A stretch of 30,979 nt of DNA, from assembly GCA_045639845.1 (NCBI GenBank), contig JAZUDW010000098.1, forward strand, positions 1 to 30,979, written 5' to 3'. Shown here piece after piece: positions 17,476-26,072 of this stretch. Both the position numbers and the translations under genes were made by a program. Below the pieces are notes generated by a model. The model searched no databases. It was given only the letters and a program-made list of their open reading frames with translations, and was not told the DNA's origin. This DNA is from Colimorpha sp045639845 (lineage in GTDB: Bacteria; Bacteroidota; Bacteroidia; Bacteroidales; P3). Each line of letters begins with the position of its first letter. Positions within the stretch are counted from its first letter, which is position 1.

Positions 17476-19131
17476 CTATCTATTCAAAATCTTTTTGTAA
17501 CCGTCTTTGTCGGAGAGCACCTCCACAGCTTTCTTCACCGTCGTATCGTCGCCCAACAGACCTTCGATCTGCCCTTTCTCATAGTAGTAGCGGGCCAACA
17601 GCTCGCCCTTGAGCATTAGAGAAATCTCGCTGCGATACTTATCCATATCGTTCATCTTCTCCTTCTGGAATCGCTGTTCCAGCTGTGCTATATCCTTTTC
17701 AATATCGTCCAGATAGTTTTCCTCTTTGGCCGTTTCACGGAGGTCGGCAAGCACACGCTCGGTAAACGTCTTATAATCTAGATTTTTCGAAGCCACAAAA
17801 GCCTTAAACTCATCGTAGAGATCGTCGGTGATTGCAAACTCGGTAGCGGGAGCTATACGCTCATGGTCGCGCGTATATCGGTTGGCGAATTCAAAGAAAC
17901 AGCTACGGTTCAGCAGCTCGTAGGTCAGCGCCGACATATATGGCACCTCTACCTCCACGTCGGGTTCAATACCGAAACCGTCATATACCGTACGGCCATG
18001 GGCAGTTTTGAAAGCCGTCTTCAGCGAGTCGGGTACCTTCTTTGCACGGCCATACTCGTCGCGGTCGCTATAATTGAGTGCCTGAATGCAGCGCCCCGAA
18101 GGAATATAGTATTTGGACACCGTCACCTTCATCTGGCTTCCATAGTTCATCGGCAGGATATTCTGCACCAAACCTTTACCAAACGAGCGTGCACCCACAA
18201 TCACAGCACGGTCAAAATCCTGCAGACTGCCTGACACGATCTCGCTGGCCGAGGCGCTATTGCCATCGATAAGCACAGCCACCGGTATGTGGAGGTCTTC
18301 GGGGGTCGTACGAGTGTAGTTTTTCGTATCTTTAGCCTTGAGTTTACCACGCGTCTCTACCACCAATTGACCTTTCTTCTCAAAGAGGTTCACAATATCC
18401 ACCGCCTCGTTGAGCAGACCACCACCATTGCCTCGCAAGTCCAGTATCAAACCCTTCATCTCGGGGTTGGCAGACTTTAGGCTACGCAGGGCTGACTTCA
18501 CCTCATCGGCTGCATTGCGGGTAAACTCGTTGAGTTTTATGTAGCCCACACCACCTTCCACCATACCGTAGTAAGGCACTGCTTTCATCTTGATCTCTTT
18601 GCGGTCAAAGGTCTTGGTAATCATTTTACCGTTACGTTCCACCTTGATAGTAACAGCCGTACCCGATTGGCCGCGCATGGCGGCACTCACATCCGATGTA
18701 GTCTTACCCTCGGTGCTCTCGCCGTTCACCTCTACGATACGGTCGCCAGCCTTGAGACCAGCCACGTCGGCTGGCAACCCCTCATAGGGTTGCGAGATGT
18801 AAATATTGCCTTCAAACTGGAGTATCATGGCACCAATGCCGCCGTATTCACCCAGCAGTTGCATCTTTACATCCTCCATATCCGACTCTGGATAGTAGTT
18901 CGTATAGGGGTCCATCGAGGCCAGCATGGCATCGATAGCCACCTTCATCGTCTTACCGGGATCCACATCATCCACATAATTCAAATGAAGATTACGATAC
19001 ACATTGGCAAAGATTTCCAGATTTTTAGAGATCTCAAAACCCTTATCGTATGTTTCTTGGGCCCTTAGAGGCAACGCACACACCATCACCGCGGCCGCAG
19101 CCACCATCAATCGTTGTATTCTATTGTGCAT
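17476..19131 (-). CDS. S41-family C-terminal processing peptidase (CtpA/Prc type)
   Basis: The 551-residue protein starts with a signal peptide (cleavage near PLRA-QETY, about residue 24). A PDZ domain spans about 90-170 (GGIGAMI, LPADVAGLKAGDRIVEVNG). The S41 catalytic core follows: GLILDLRGNGGGLL near 227-240, IDGNSASASE with Ser294, and FGKGLVQ with Lys319. The Ser-Lys spacing of 25 is as in Tsp/CtpA. A C-terminal helical region of about 120 residues completes it. It would cleave the C-terminal ends of periplasmic or envelope proteins. The product is periplasmic by its signal peptide. It stands alone between two repeat copies. Confidence 0.93.
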   Translation of the reverse strand: MHNRIQRLMVAAAAVMVCALPLRAQETYDKGFEISKNLEIFANVYRNLHLNYVDDVDPGKTMKVAIDAMLASMDPYTNYYPESDMEDVKMQLLGEYGGIGAMILQFEGNIYISQPYEGLPADVAGLKAGDRIVEVNGESTEGKTTSDVSAAMRGQSGTAVTIKVERNGKMITKTFDRKEIKMKAVPYYGMVEGGVGYIKLNEFTRNAADEVKSALRSLKSANPEMKGLILDLRGNGGGLLNEAVDIVNLFEKKGQLVVETRGKLKAKDTKNYTRTTPEDLHIPVAVLIDGNSASASEIVSGSLQDFDRAVIVGARSFGKGLVQNILPMNYGSQMKVTVSKYYIPSGRCIQALNYSDRDEYGRAKKVPDSLKTAFKTAHGRTVYDGFGIEPDVEVEVPYMSALTYELLNRSCFFEFANRYTRDHERIAPATEFAITDDLYDEFKAFVASKNLDYKTFTERVLADLRETAKEENYLDDIEKDIAQLEQRFQKEKMNDMDKYRSEISLMLKGELLARYYYEKGQIEGLLGDDTTVKKAVEVLSDKDGYKKILNR

Positions 19132-19225
19132 AGCAGTACTATTATCTTTTTTATTTATCTATAACGAACCTCCTCCTTTTTTATTTTACACATATAATGA
19201 TATTGAAGAGTAACACGTGATATTT

Positions 19226-19440
19226 CACTTATCAGTGATCATTAAGGCAATCGCTGTTTAGTTGTTGTTATTAAATGACCCGTGATGAGCGATCAGTGAT
19301 CTGACAAATGTATGTGCTGGGTGGTACTGTCTGATCACTCATCACCGATCACTTTATTCAAATCAACAATATCATTTTGTAATCGATGAAGATTGCGCTG
19401 TTAGCTCCATGGTGGATACCGACCTGGGAGTTATCAACTC
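19226..19440 (+). repeat. Dispersed intergenic repeat, full copy with M3 flipped (M1-M2-M3')
   Basis: M1 is at 19243-19265 (AAGGCAATCGCTGTTTAGTT). M2 is at 19305-19352 (TGTATGTGCTGGGTGGTACT, GTCTGATCACTCATCACC). A diverged M3 follows in opposite relative orientation at about 19400-19425 (GTTAGCTCCATGGTGG, then ACCGACCTGGGAG). M2 aligns well with the reverse complements of the 4.7 kb and 13.1 kb copies. It fills the gap between the MerR-type gene and the S41 protease gene. Confidence 0.7.
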
Positions 19441-19456
19441 AACGAATAATAAATAA

Positions 19457-20656
19457 TCAGAACCAATTTGCCCAAACCTTGTTACCACATCGATAAACGG
19501 TATAGATTTTGGTCCCCTTCAACGCAGATAAATGCACCAAAGCCTCTTGCTCGGGAAACAAACGCACGATTTCTACCCTATCGTAACGTTCAATCACCAC
19601 ACCTACAATATGACTTTCTTTACTCATCTCATGGTGGAATCGTAGCACATACTCCCCGTCGTATTCTTCAACATCTGGTCGGTCGTTGGCATCAGCCTTT
19701 GTCACTGAGACAGACTGAAAATGACGACCACAACAGATCGTCTCCATATTACCATAGCCACACATCAATGCCCCACAATCTGGGCAGACAAAAAGCCTCA
19801 ACCTATTTGAAAACCCAATGACACGTTCCCGCACCTTATCTACCGGGATCTGGATAATAGTTAGCCAACGTTCTGGATCCTCCTCATTCCATATACCATC
19901 CACATAACAAGCCCTGGGATGGCCCGTCATCTTGTAACCTTCTTTATCGATATATGCAAAAGCATCGACATAATACTCATACAAGCGGTCGTAAGGCCCA
20001 TAGCACTTTACGCATACTGCCAAAGGGACTTCAGGCAGATGTTTGAAGGTAATAAGGTCAGAATCGGTCTTGGCCTCTTTCACCTCTTCACAATATTCTA
20101 AATCTATGGTTCCCGATGCAAACTCACTGTTGTGGTCAATGGAAAAACAATAGCCCGGAAGCGGACACTCACAGCCTAAACGGGCCATCTCTGGACCTAT
20201 TACATTCACACAAAGAGGACCTAGTTCATCATAGTTGGAAATTGTCTTTCTAAACGAAGCCACCGTCACTTCGGGCAGCGACTGTATCGATATTTCTTTC
20301 ATATTATTGATCTTTTTTCGTAAGTTCACCATTTCCAACAGCTTGCCCCTACGCTGGATCAACCTACCCAACTCGGCCTGAGTGCTTCTAATCTTATCCA
20401 ACAGCAAATCATGGCCAGGGGTTCGTGTATCGCCCACCAACAAATCGGCAATCTCGTCAAGAGAGAATCCCACATCCTTTAGATGCCGTATCGTCATCAT
20501 CTGTTGCATCTGTTCCACATGATAATAGCGGTAGCCAGTGATGGAATCCACCTCGGCAGGCATAAGAAGTCCCATTTTCTCATAGTGGCGCAGCGTTTTC
20601 ACCGAAACTCCGCAGAGCTTAGAGAACTCACCTATTTGTAAATTAACTTTATACAT
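19457..20656 (-). CDS. MerR-type regulator fused to GyrI-like and desulfoferrodoxin-like domains
   Basis: I chose the start at 20656 (MYKVNLQIGEFSKLCGVSVK), the usual MerR N-terminus; the frame continues upstream to 20821 but would run through the promoter. The product has 399 residues. Residues 1-75 are the winged helix (TLRHYEKMGLL, TGYRYYHVEQMQQM). A dimerisation coiled coil follows, and about 125-285 is a GyrI-like effector-binding domain (LPEVPLAVCVKCYGPYDRLY). Residues 288-399 match desulfoferrodoxin: CPDC (Cys291, Cys294) and CCGRHF (Cys308, Cys309) form a rubredoxin-like iron site. DVEEYDGEYVLRFHHEMSKE, DRVEIVRLFPEQEA and KIYTVYRCGNKVW follow the superoxide-reductase domain. Cys390 and His342 are kept; other site-II ligands are changed. 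I infer a redox- or iron-sensing transcription factor. Confidence 0.8.
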   Translation of the reverse strand: MYKVNLQIGEFSKLCGVSVKTLRHYEKMGLLMPAEVDSITGYRYYHVEQMQQMMTIRHLKDVGFSLDEIADLLVGDTRTPGHDLLLDKIRSTQAELGRLIQRRGKLLEMVNLRKKINNMKEISIQSLPEVTVASFRKTISNYDELGPLCVNVIGPEMARLGCECPLPGYCFSIDHNSEFASGTIDLEYCEEVKEAKTDSDLITFKHLPEVPLAVCVKCYGPYDRLYEYYVDAFAYIDKEGYKMTGHPRACYVDGIWNEEDPERWLTIIQIPVDKVRERVIGFSNRLRLFVCPDCGALMCGYGNMETICCGRHFQSVSVTKADANDRPDVEEYDGEYVLRFHHEMSKESHIVGVVIERYDRVEIVRLFPEQEALVHLSALKGTKIYTVYRCGNKVWANWF

Positions 20657-20682
20657 TTCCAATGCGCATTTAGATCTTTTTG

Positions 20683-20718
20683 CAAAGATACTATCATACC
20701 TAAGGTACGAGTTAAGAA
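20683..20718 (-). promoter_or_regulatory. Promoter with MerR-like dyad in the spacer
   Basis: The minus strand has TATCTTTG (20683-20690), a perfect -7 TAnnTTTG box. The 11-base dyad TACCTTAGGTA (plus 20697-20707) lies immediately upstream in the spacer, the position where MerR-family proteins bind. The -33 element is weak (around 20711-20718). The start codon is about 27 bases downstream of the box. Autoregulation is an inference from position. Confidence 0.5.
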
Positions 20719-20889
20719 CATTAACTATTTTTAACCTATCCATTACCTTCCCGCTTTTCCTTATCGGTGCGGTTCTCATCCAATCACGTTCAAGGCTGTG
20801 GGGATAAAGCCCGTCATGCAAGGTGTACTGCTATGGGTTATAGTCTGCGGAGACCCGTTGCCATATATACTTTTCTGCTGATATCTTAG

Positions 20890-20968
20890 CAATCAGTAAG
20901 GCTATCGCTGTCTATTTGTTGAGCTGACTGTTGAACATCCTCGAATCAACGAATCAACAATAATTCAA
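20890..20968 (+). repeat. Dispersed intergenic repeat, short copy (M1 plus linker)
   Basis: M1 is at 20898-20920 (AAGGCTATCGCTGTCTATTT). It is followed by GTTGAACATCCTCGAATCAAC and GAATCAACAATAATTCA, the linker and the beginning of M4. M2, M3 and most of M4 are missing. It lies between the alcohol dehydrogenase terminator and the MerR-type gene. The rest of this gap (20719-20889) shows nothing else I can support. Confidence 0.6.
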
Positions 20969-21005
20969 AACGACAAGCAATTTGGTAATACAGATGCCAC
21001 TTGTG

Positions 21006-21043
21006 AATAAAAGCCCTCTGTCTTCTGTCGAAGTCAGAGGGCT
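21006..21043 (-). terminator. Rho-independent terminator of the alcohol dehydrogenase gene
   Basis: On the minus strand AGCCCTCTG (plus 21035-21043) pairs perfectly with CAGAGGGCT (plus 21012-21020) around a 14-base loop. TTTTATT follows directly. It starts about 62 bases after the stop of the iron alcohol dehydrogenase, so transcription of that gene should end here. Confidence 0.85.
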
Positions 21044-21105
21044 GTATGTAATGAAGTTACCATAGCCACTGAGGCTCAGTAACATCATAGAGAGGATGAA
21101 GCGTA

Positions 21106-22323
21106 TTAGAAGTCAACCTCGGTGTCGTAGTAGCAGCACTTGAGGAGACGTTCCATCTCTTCCTGATTGGGCTGACGGGGGTTGGAGCCAGTGCAAGCAT
21201 CACCGATAGCGTTCTTAGCAATTTCAGGGAGACGCTCCAAGAATACATTCTCGGGGACGAAACCGTTTTCACAAGGATAGCTATCAGCACCGTAGTTCTT
21301 GATACAGTGGGGGATATTGAGGTCGTCGTTCATCTGACGGAGGAACGCAATAAGGAGGCTTACTTTCTCGTCTTCGCTGCAGCCACCGAGGTTGATGAAG
21401 TCGGCGATTTTTGCGTAACGTTTCTTTGCTTCAGGATCCTTGGCATTGTAAGCAATAACCTTGGGGAGATACATAGCGTTGGCAGCGCCATGGATGATGT
21501 GAGCACCAAAGTCTGCGAAAGCAGCACCAGTCTTGTGTGCCATAGAGTGTACAATACCGAGGAGTGCGTTAGAGAAGGCCATACCAGCGAGACACTGAGC
21601 GTTGTGCATGGAAGCACGACACTCCATATCACCATTGTAAGATTTCACGAGGTCGCTCTTGATCATCTCGATAGCGTGGAGCGCCAAAGGATCGGTATAG
21701 TCGGTGTGTGCGGTAGAAACATAAGCCTCAACAGCATGGGTAATGGCATCCATACCAGTGTGGGCAACGAGTTTTTTGGGCATAGTCTCAGCGAGATCGG
21801 GATCAACGATGGCCACATCGGGGGTAATTTGGAAGTCTGCGATAGGATATTTGATACCCTTGCTATAATCGGTGATAATAGAGAATGCGGTAACCTCGGT
21901 AGCAGTACCGGAAGTAGAAGAGATAGCACAGAAGTGAGCTTTATGACGCAATTCGGGAATACCGAATACTACACACATCTGCTCGAAGGTTGTCTCAGGA
22001 TATTCGTATTTGATCCACATTGCTTTTGCAGCATCGATTGGAGAACCACCGCCTACAGCAACAATCCAGTCGGGTTGGAAACGAAGCATAGCTTCAGCGC
22101 CACGCATTACAGTCTCTACAGAGGGATCTGGTTCGATGCCCTCGAAGAGCTCAACTTCCATGCCTGCCTCTTTAAGGTTGGCGCAGATACGATCTAAGAA
22201 TCCGAATTTCTTCATGGAGCCGCCACCTACGCAAACGATGGCTTTTTTACCTTTGAAAGTCTTGAGGGCGTCGATGGCGCCTTTGCCGTGATAAAGATCG
22301 CGGGGTAATGTGAATCTGTTCAT
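21106..22323 (-). CDS. Iron-containing (group III) alcohol dehydrogenase
   Basis: The 405-residue protein interconverts alcohols and aldehydes or ketones with NAD(P)H. It has the nucleotide-binding GGGSPIDAAK (91-100). STSGTATEVTAFSI is at about 136-149 and IVDPDLAETMP near 172. The metal ligands are Asp192 and His196 (GMDAITHAVEAY), His259 (GIVHSMAH) and His278 (HGAANAMYLP). All four are in place. Length and motifs fit the FucO/DhaT/butanol dehydrogenase superfamily, but the substrate cannot be set; ethanol or another fermentation alcohol is likely. Codon use looks restricted (AAG, GCC/GCT, ATC), suggesting high expression. It has its own terminator and a candidate promoter upstream and therefore is a single-gene unit. 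Confidence 0.94.
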   Translation of the reverse strand: MNRFTLPRDLYHGKGAIDALKTFKGKKAIVCVGGGSMKKFGFLDRICANLKEAGMEVELFEGIEPDPSVETVMRGAEAMLRFQPDWIVAVGGGSPIDAAKAMWIKYEYPETTFEQMCVVFGIPELRHKAHFCAISSTSGTATEVTAFSIITDYSKGIKYPIADFQITPDVAIVDPDLAETMPKKLVAHTGMDAITHAVEAYVSTAHTDYTDPLALHAIEMIKSDLVKSYNGDMECRASMHNAQCLAGMAFSNALLGIVHSMAHKTGAAFADFGAHIIHGAANAMYLPKVIAYNAKDPEAKKRYAKIADFINLGGCSEDEKVSLLIAFLRQMNDDLNIPHCIKNYGADSYPCENGFVPENVFLERLPEIAKNAIGDACTGSNPRQPNQEEMERLLKCCYYDTEVDF

Positions 22324-22473
22324 AATATGATTCTTTTTATTAGTTGTTTTTTCACCCGGCCCTGGGCAGATTGTTTTCTATATGTGAAGCGTGGGGCCTA
22401 TCTTTTCCTTTCTGTTCGATAAACAGAAGTTTAACATCCACTTCAAACGATTCTGCATCCTTGAAATGCTTTG

Positions 22474-22505
22474 CAAAAATGAGAAAAAATACTGACTCTG
22501 CCAAA
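22474..22505 (-). promoter_or_regulatory. Candidate promoter of the alcohol dehydrogenase gene
   Basis: On the minus strand TTTG (22502-22505) and CATTTTTG (22474-22481) lie 20 bases apart, a near match to the Bacteroidetes -33 and -7 boxes (one mismatch in TAnnTTTG). A leader of about 145 bases would follow. It is supported only by consensus and spacing. Confidence 0.4.
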
Positions 22506-23038
22506 TCTTTTTTCGACACAAAACACATAAACGACAATCATTTTTTAGTCATAAAACTATATATCAACAACCTACAAAAGAAAACTATTAGATAAAAAAA
22601 TATCGAATAATTCTAAACATGGCAACCGAAATGAGAGAGGATAAAATCCACCTAGGTACCAGTAGAGAAAAATATCCCCACATCACACTTCATCAAAAGC
22701 TGGTTATTCTGTATGCCACCTCGTTATAAAACACCACTACCTGATAATATCATTAGTGTGAACGATGTTACGATAAGGTTTAAACAATTGAACAGCAATA
22801 AGGTTTATCCATTCATGCAAATGGAAGTCTTTGGGTAAAAACGTGCAACTATTTTGAGATATTCAAGAGCAGAACGTTGAGCACATATTCTGTAGCCTAT
22901 AGTAAAAAACATGACTCCGGTACAATTTTGAATGATAAGAATCTTTTCATAGGCAACACAAAAAACACTTTTTATCATATGACATCCGACTCATTCCACA
23001 ATCAGCCTAACAATCGACCTTGTCGAATATGCTTTTAG
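22506..23038. other. AT-rich region, possible remains of genes
   Basis: Three short plus-strand frames overlap between 22618 and 23038. One runs from an ATG at 22619 (MATEMREDKIHLGTSREK). Another is open over about 66 codons to a stop at about 22838 and contains MPPRYKTPLPDNIISVNDV. A third is open over about 80 codons to the stop at about 23038. None has a recognisable family or a convincing start, and the region has no dispersed repeat. It may be decayed coding sequence or plain AT-rich spacer. Confidence 0.25.
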
Positions 23039-26008
23039 CTAATTCCGACAATAAGTTGTGTACAACAGCTCAATAGGATGCACGGCTCGGTGGCCTGTCC
23101 CGTCTAATATTTGTTGGCGACACGAGGTGCCTGGGGCTACGATAAACGACGGGCACTGCGGGGATGATTGCTCAACTGCTTTCCTCACAGCGGGGAAGAG
23201 AATCTGTTCACCAATGGCCAAGGAGGTGGCATAGTGTTCTTGTTCGTAGCCGAAACTGCCGGCCATACCACAGCAACTGGATGGGATAATATGAACGTCG
23301 GCTCCTTGTATGAGTCGTAGTAGTGCGGCAGTATGCTCAATGCCTACAAGCGATTTCTGATGGCAGTGGCCATGAAGCCAGATATGACACTGCTGATGGC
23401 CAAAGGCATGTGGGTCGATATGTCCGTTTTCAACTTCGCGCATAAGGAATTCGTCGAAGAGGAGACAACGAGAGCCCAACTGCCGAGCACATTCGCGTAA
23501 CGACGGGGGTACGAGATCGGGATATTCATCGCGGAAGGAGAGTATGCAACTGGGTTCAATGCCCACGAGTGGAATATCGTCGGTCACAATGGAACTAAGA
23601 AGTTCTACGTTGCGCAGAGCTCGTTGCTGAGCGAGAGATAAACATCCTTTGGAGATGGCGGCTCGTCCGCTCTCTACATGATGAGGTATTTCTACTTGAT
23701 ACCCCAATGCCATCAAGAGCAGGGCAAAGGTAAGACCGAGTTCGGCTTCTTGATGGTCAGTAAACTCATCGGCAAAAAGATAGACTTTGCGGCCAGCATG
23801 ATTGGGATGTTTCCGTTGGGCATCGGCCACTAGCCGCCGCATAGAACGACTGCAGAGCAACGGTATGTGGCGATGGATCGAAAAACGGACTATACGTTTG
23901 ATGAGTTGTGATGTATGCTGATTTGCTGCAAAGAAATTATAGACACGTGGAGCAAGGGCTCCGAGGCTCTCAATCTGCGGCATACGAGCCACCATAAAGG
24001 TACGGAAAGGTGTATGGGACTCATGATATATCTGCTGAAGCACTTCGGCACGAAGTCTCGTCATATCGACAGTGGAAGGGCACTCTGCCCGACAAGCTTT
24101 GCAGGCGAGACAGGAGTTGAGGGCTTCATAAAGTTCGGCTGAACGGAGGGTGCGACCGTTGATACCTCGGGTAAGTGCTTCGCGGAGTATGTTGGCCCGA
24201 CCACGAGTTGAACGAAGCTCATCGCGATCGGAAACTTTGAAAGCAGGACAGAGGGTGCCACCCATGAGTACTGATTTGCGGCAATCTCCAGCTCCATTGC
24301 ATTGCTCTATAGAACACATGAGGGCATGAACCTGGGAGCGGACACCGCTGACACCAGGTACCTTGCATTCATCGAAAGCTGCACGCCAGTTGAAATAGAG
24401 TCGATGTTCAAGTTTGGATTCAATAAGATAGGGTTGGTCGATATCAAAACGGAGATAATGGTCCATGGGCGGAGTATCTACGATCTTATGGTTGTTGAAC
24501 ACGCCATGGGAGTCCCAGCACTGCTTCACTTGTCGAAGTAGCTGGTAGCAGTCTGGGCCGTATTGCAGGGGGATGAATTCGCCTCGCAGCCGGCCATCGC
24601 CATGTTCGCCACTCAGACTGCCTCGATGTTTGCGGACAAGGATGGCACTCTCACGGGCCACCTCGCGGAACTTGGCTCTACCCTCGGATGTCTTGATATT
24701 AAGGATGGGGCGGAGATGGAGCTCGCCAGTGCTGATGTGTCCGTAATACACACAATCGAGGCCCAATCGTTGCATCATGGCTTGGAAGTCGGCCATATAG
24801 AGCGGCAAACGTTCGGGAGCCACGGCGGTATCTTCGATCACACCGATAGGTTTTGCATCACCCTTCATGCCGCTGAGCACACCGAGACCGGCTTTGCGGA
24901 GCGCCCATACTTTGGCTACATCGGTACCATAGACGCGCGAACAATGATACGCAAGTCCCTGTTGGCGAAGGTCGGCTTCAAGGGCATCGGCTTGTGTATC
25001 AATATCTGGTCCGTTGAACTCGGTGATAAGCAGTGCAGCGGGGTCGCCCTGCACAAAGAAACGGTTTCGCTGCTGAGCCGGATTGGCTTTGCCAAGCTCA
25101 AGTATCTTGCCATCCATAAGTTCTACAGCCACAGGATGATGTTGCAAAGCCACGAGGTTGGCATGAAAACTGTCGGTGAGGCTATCGCAGTGTGCGCACA
25201 GCACCATCTGGTTGGGCGACGGGAGAGGATCGAGCGATACCTTAATAGCTGTGATGAAAGCCAATGTGCCTTCACTACCCGAGAGGAGCTGACAGAGATT
25301 GATCCGCTCGGGTAGCGTGGCTATGACCTCGTCAATAGCATAGCCACAGCTACGACGACGCAGCGAGGGGTCGGGGAAATTATCGACGATGATCCGACGG
25401 ACATCGGGGTTGTAATAATAACGGACCAGTTGAGCATAAATGCTCTCGATAAGCGATGCCGATGATTCATGCTGCCAAAAAGCGTGTCCGAATCGTTGTT
25501 GCAACTCGTCGAGGCTATAGTCACGAAAGTGCTCAAGAGTACCATCACTAAGCACTCCGTAGGCTTCGAGAACATGATGACGTGTGGAACCATAGACGAG
25601 AGAATGGGTGCCACATGAATTGTTGCCCATCATGCCGCCAATACAGCAACGGTTGGAAGTAGAGGTTTCAGGTGAGAAGAAGAGTCCGTGAGGTTTTAAT
25701 GTCTGATTGAGTTCGTCGCGCACTACACCGGGCTGCACCCAAGCCCACCGCTCAACTACGTTGACTTCTATTATCTCGTTCCAATGGCGAGACACATCGG
25801 CCACAATGCCAGAGCCTACTACCTGACCAGCAAGAGAGGTTCCGCCAGCACGAGGAATAATGCAGGTGTGACGACGGTGGGCTTCTTGTACCAGCTGCTG
25901 CACATCGGCTTCACAGGTGGGGAAGCAAACACCTTGGGGCATTTCGCGATAAGCACTCGCATCAGTGGCATAGGCAGTGAGGATTTGGGAGGTACGGTAT
26001 ATTTCCAT
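23039..26008 (-). CDS. FAD-linked oxidoreductase fused to Fe-S/CCG domain (GlcD-GlcF type; YdiJ-like)
   Basis: The 989-residue protein joins two enzymes that are separate in many bacteria. Residues ~20-510 are a PCMH FAD domain (IIPRAGGTSLAGQVVGSG, GNNSCGTHSLVYGSTRHHV) plus a FAD-oxidase C-terminal domain (GEHGDGR at 467-473). Two iron-sulfur clusters follow: Cys565, Cys570, Cys576, Cys587 and Cys633, Cys636, Cys639, Cys643 (CLACKACRAECP). A C-terminal CCG domain (CCGMAGSFG near 905) completes it. Such fusions oxidise D-lactate, D-2-hydroxyglutarate or glycolate and pass electrons to the respiratory chain. The substrate is not evident here. No signal peptide is present, so it acts at the cytoplasmic face. 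It is a single gene; a repeat copy is directly upstream. Confidence 0.92.
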   Translation of the reverse strand: MEIYRTSQILTAYATDASAYREMPQGVCFPTCEADVQQLVQEAHRRHTCIIPRAGGTSLAGQVVGSGIVADVSRHWNEIIEVNVVERWAWVQPGVVRDELNQTLKPHGLFFSPETSTSNRCCIGGMMGNNSCGTHSLVYGSTRHHVLEAYGVLSDGTLEHFRDYSLDELQQRFGHAFWQHESSASLIESIYAQLVRYYYNPDVRRIIVDNFPDPSLRRRSCGYAIDEVIATLPERINLCQLLSGSEGTLAFITAIKVSLDPLPSPNQMVLCAHCDSLTDSFHANLVALQHHPVAVELMDGKILELGKANPAQQRNRFFVQGDPAALLITEFNGPDIDTQADALEADLRQQGLAYHCSRVYGTDVAKVWALRKAGLGVLSGMKGDAKPIGVIEDTAVAPERLPLYMADFQAMMQRLGLDCVYYGHISTGELHLRPILNIKTSEGRAKFREVARESAILVRKHRGSLSGEHGDGRLRGEFIPLQYGPDCYQLLRQVKQCWDSHGVFNNHKIVDTPPMDHYLRFDIDQPYLIESKLEHRLYFNWRAAFDECKVPGVSGVRSQVHALMCSIEQCNGAGDCRKSVLMGGTLCPAFKVSDRDELRSTRGRANILREALTRGINGRTLRSAELYEALNSCLACKACRAECPSTVDMTRLRAEVLQQIYHESHTPFRTFMVARMPQIESLGALAPRVYNFFAANQHTSQLIKRIVRFSIHRHIPLLCSRSMRRLVADAQRKHPNHAGRKVYLFADEFTDHQEAELGLTFALLLMALGYQVEIPHHVESGRAAISKGCLSLAQQRALRNVELLSSIVTDDIPLVGIEPSCILSFRDEYPDLVPPSLRECARQLGSRCLLFDEFLMREVENGHIDPHAFGHQQCHIWLHGHCHQKSLVGIEHTAALLRLIQGADVHIIPSSCCGMAGSFGYEQEHYATSLAIGEQILFPAVRKAVEQSSPQCPSFIVAPGTSCRQQILDGTGHRAVHPIELLYTTYCRN

Positions 26009-26072
26009 GGTATGCAGTGTATGATGTTGATATGTTGAATCGTTTATTTGTTGAGTTGATTTTTAAGTAAAT

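Noticed and set aside
20657..20821. N-terminal extension of the MerR-type protein
   Set aside because: The extra 55 codons cover the promoter and dyad and precede a perfect MerR N-terminus, so the start at 20656 is preferred.
21307..22197. Plus-strand open frame of 296 codons
   Set aside because: It lies wholly antisense to the alcohol dehydrogenase, which has all metal ligands and its own terminator. It has no recognisable motif.
24563..25315. Plus-strand open frame of 250 codons
   Set aside because: It is antisense to the FAD/Fe-S oxidoreductase, whose domains are continuous through the region.
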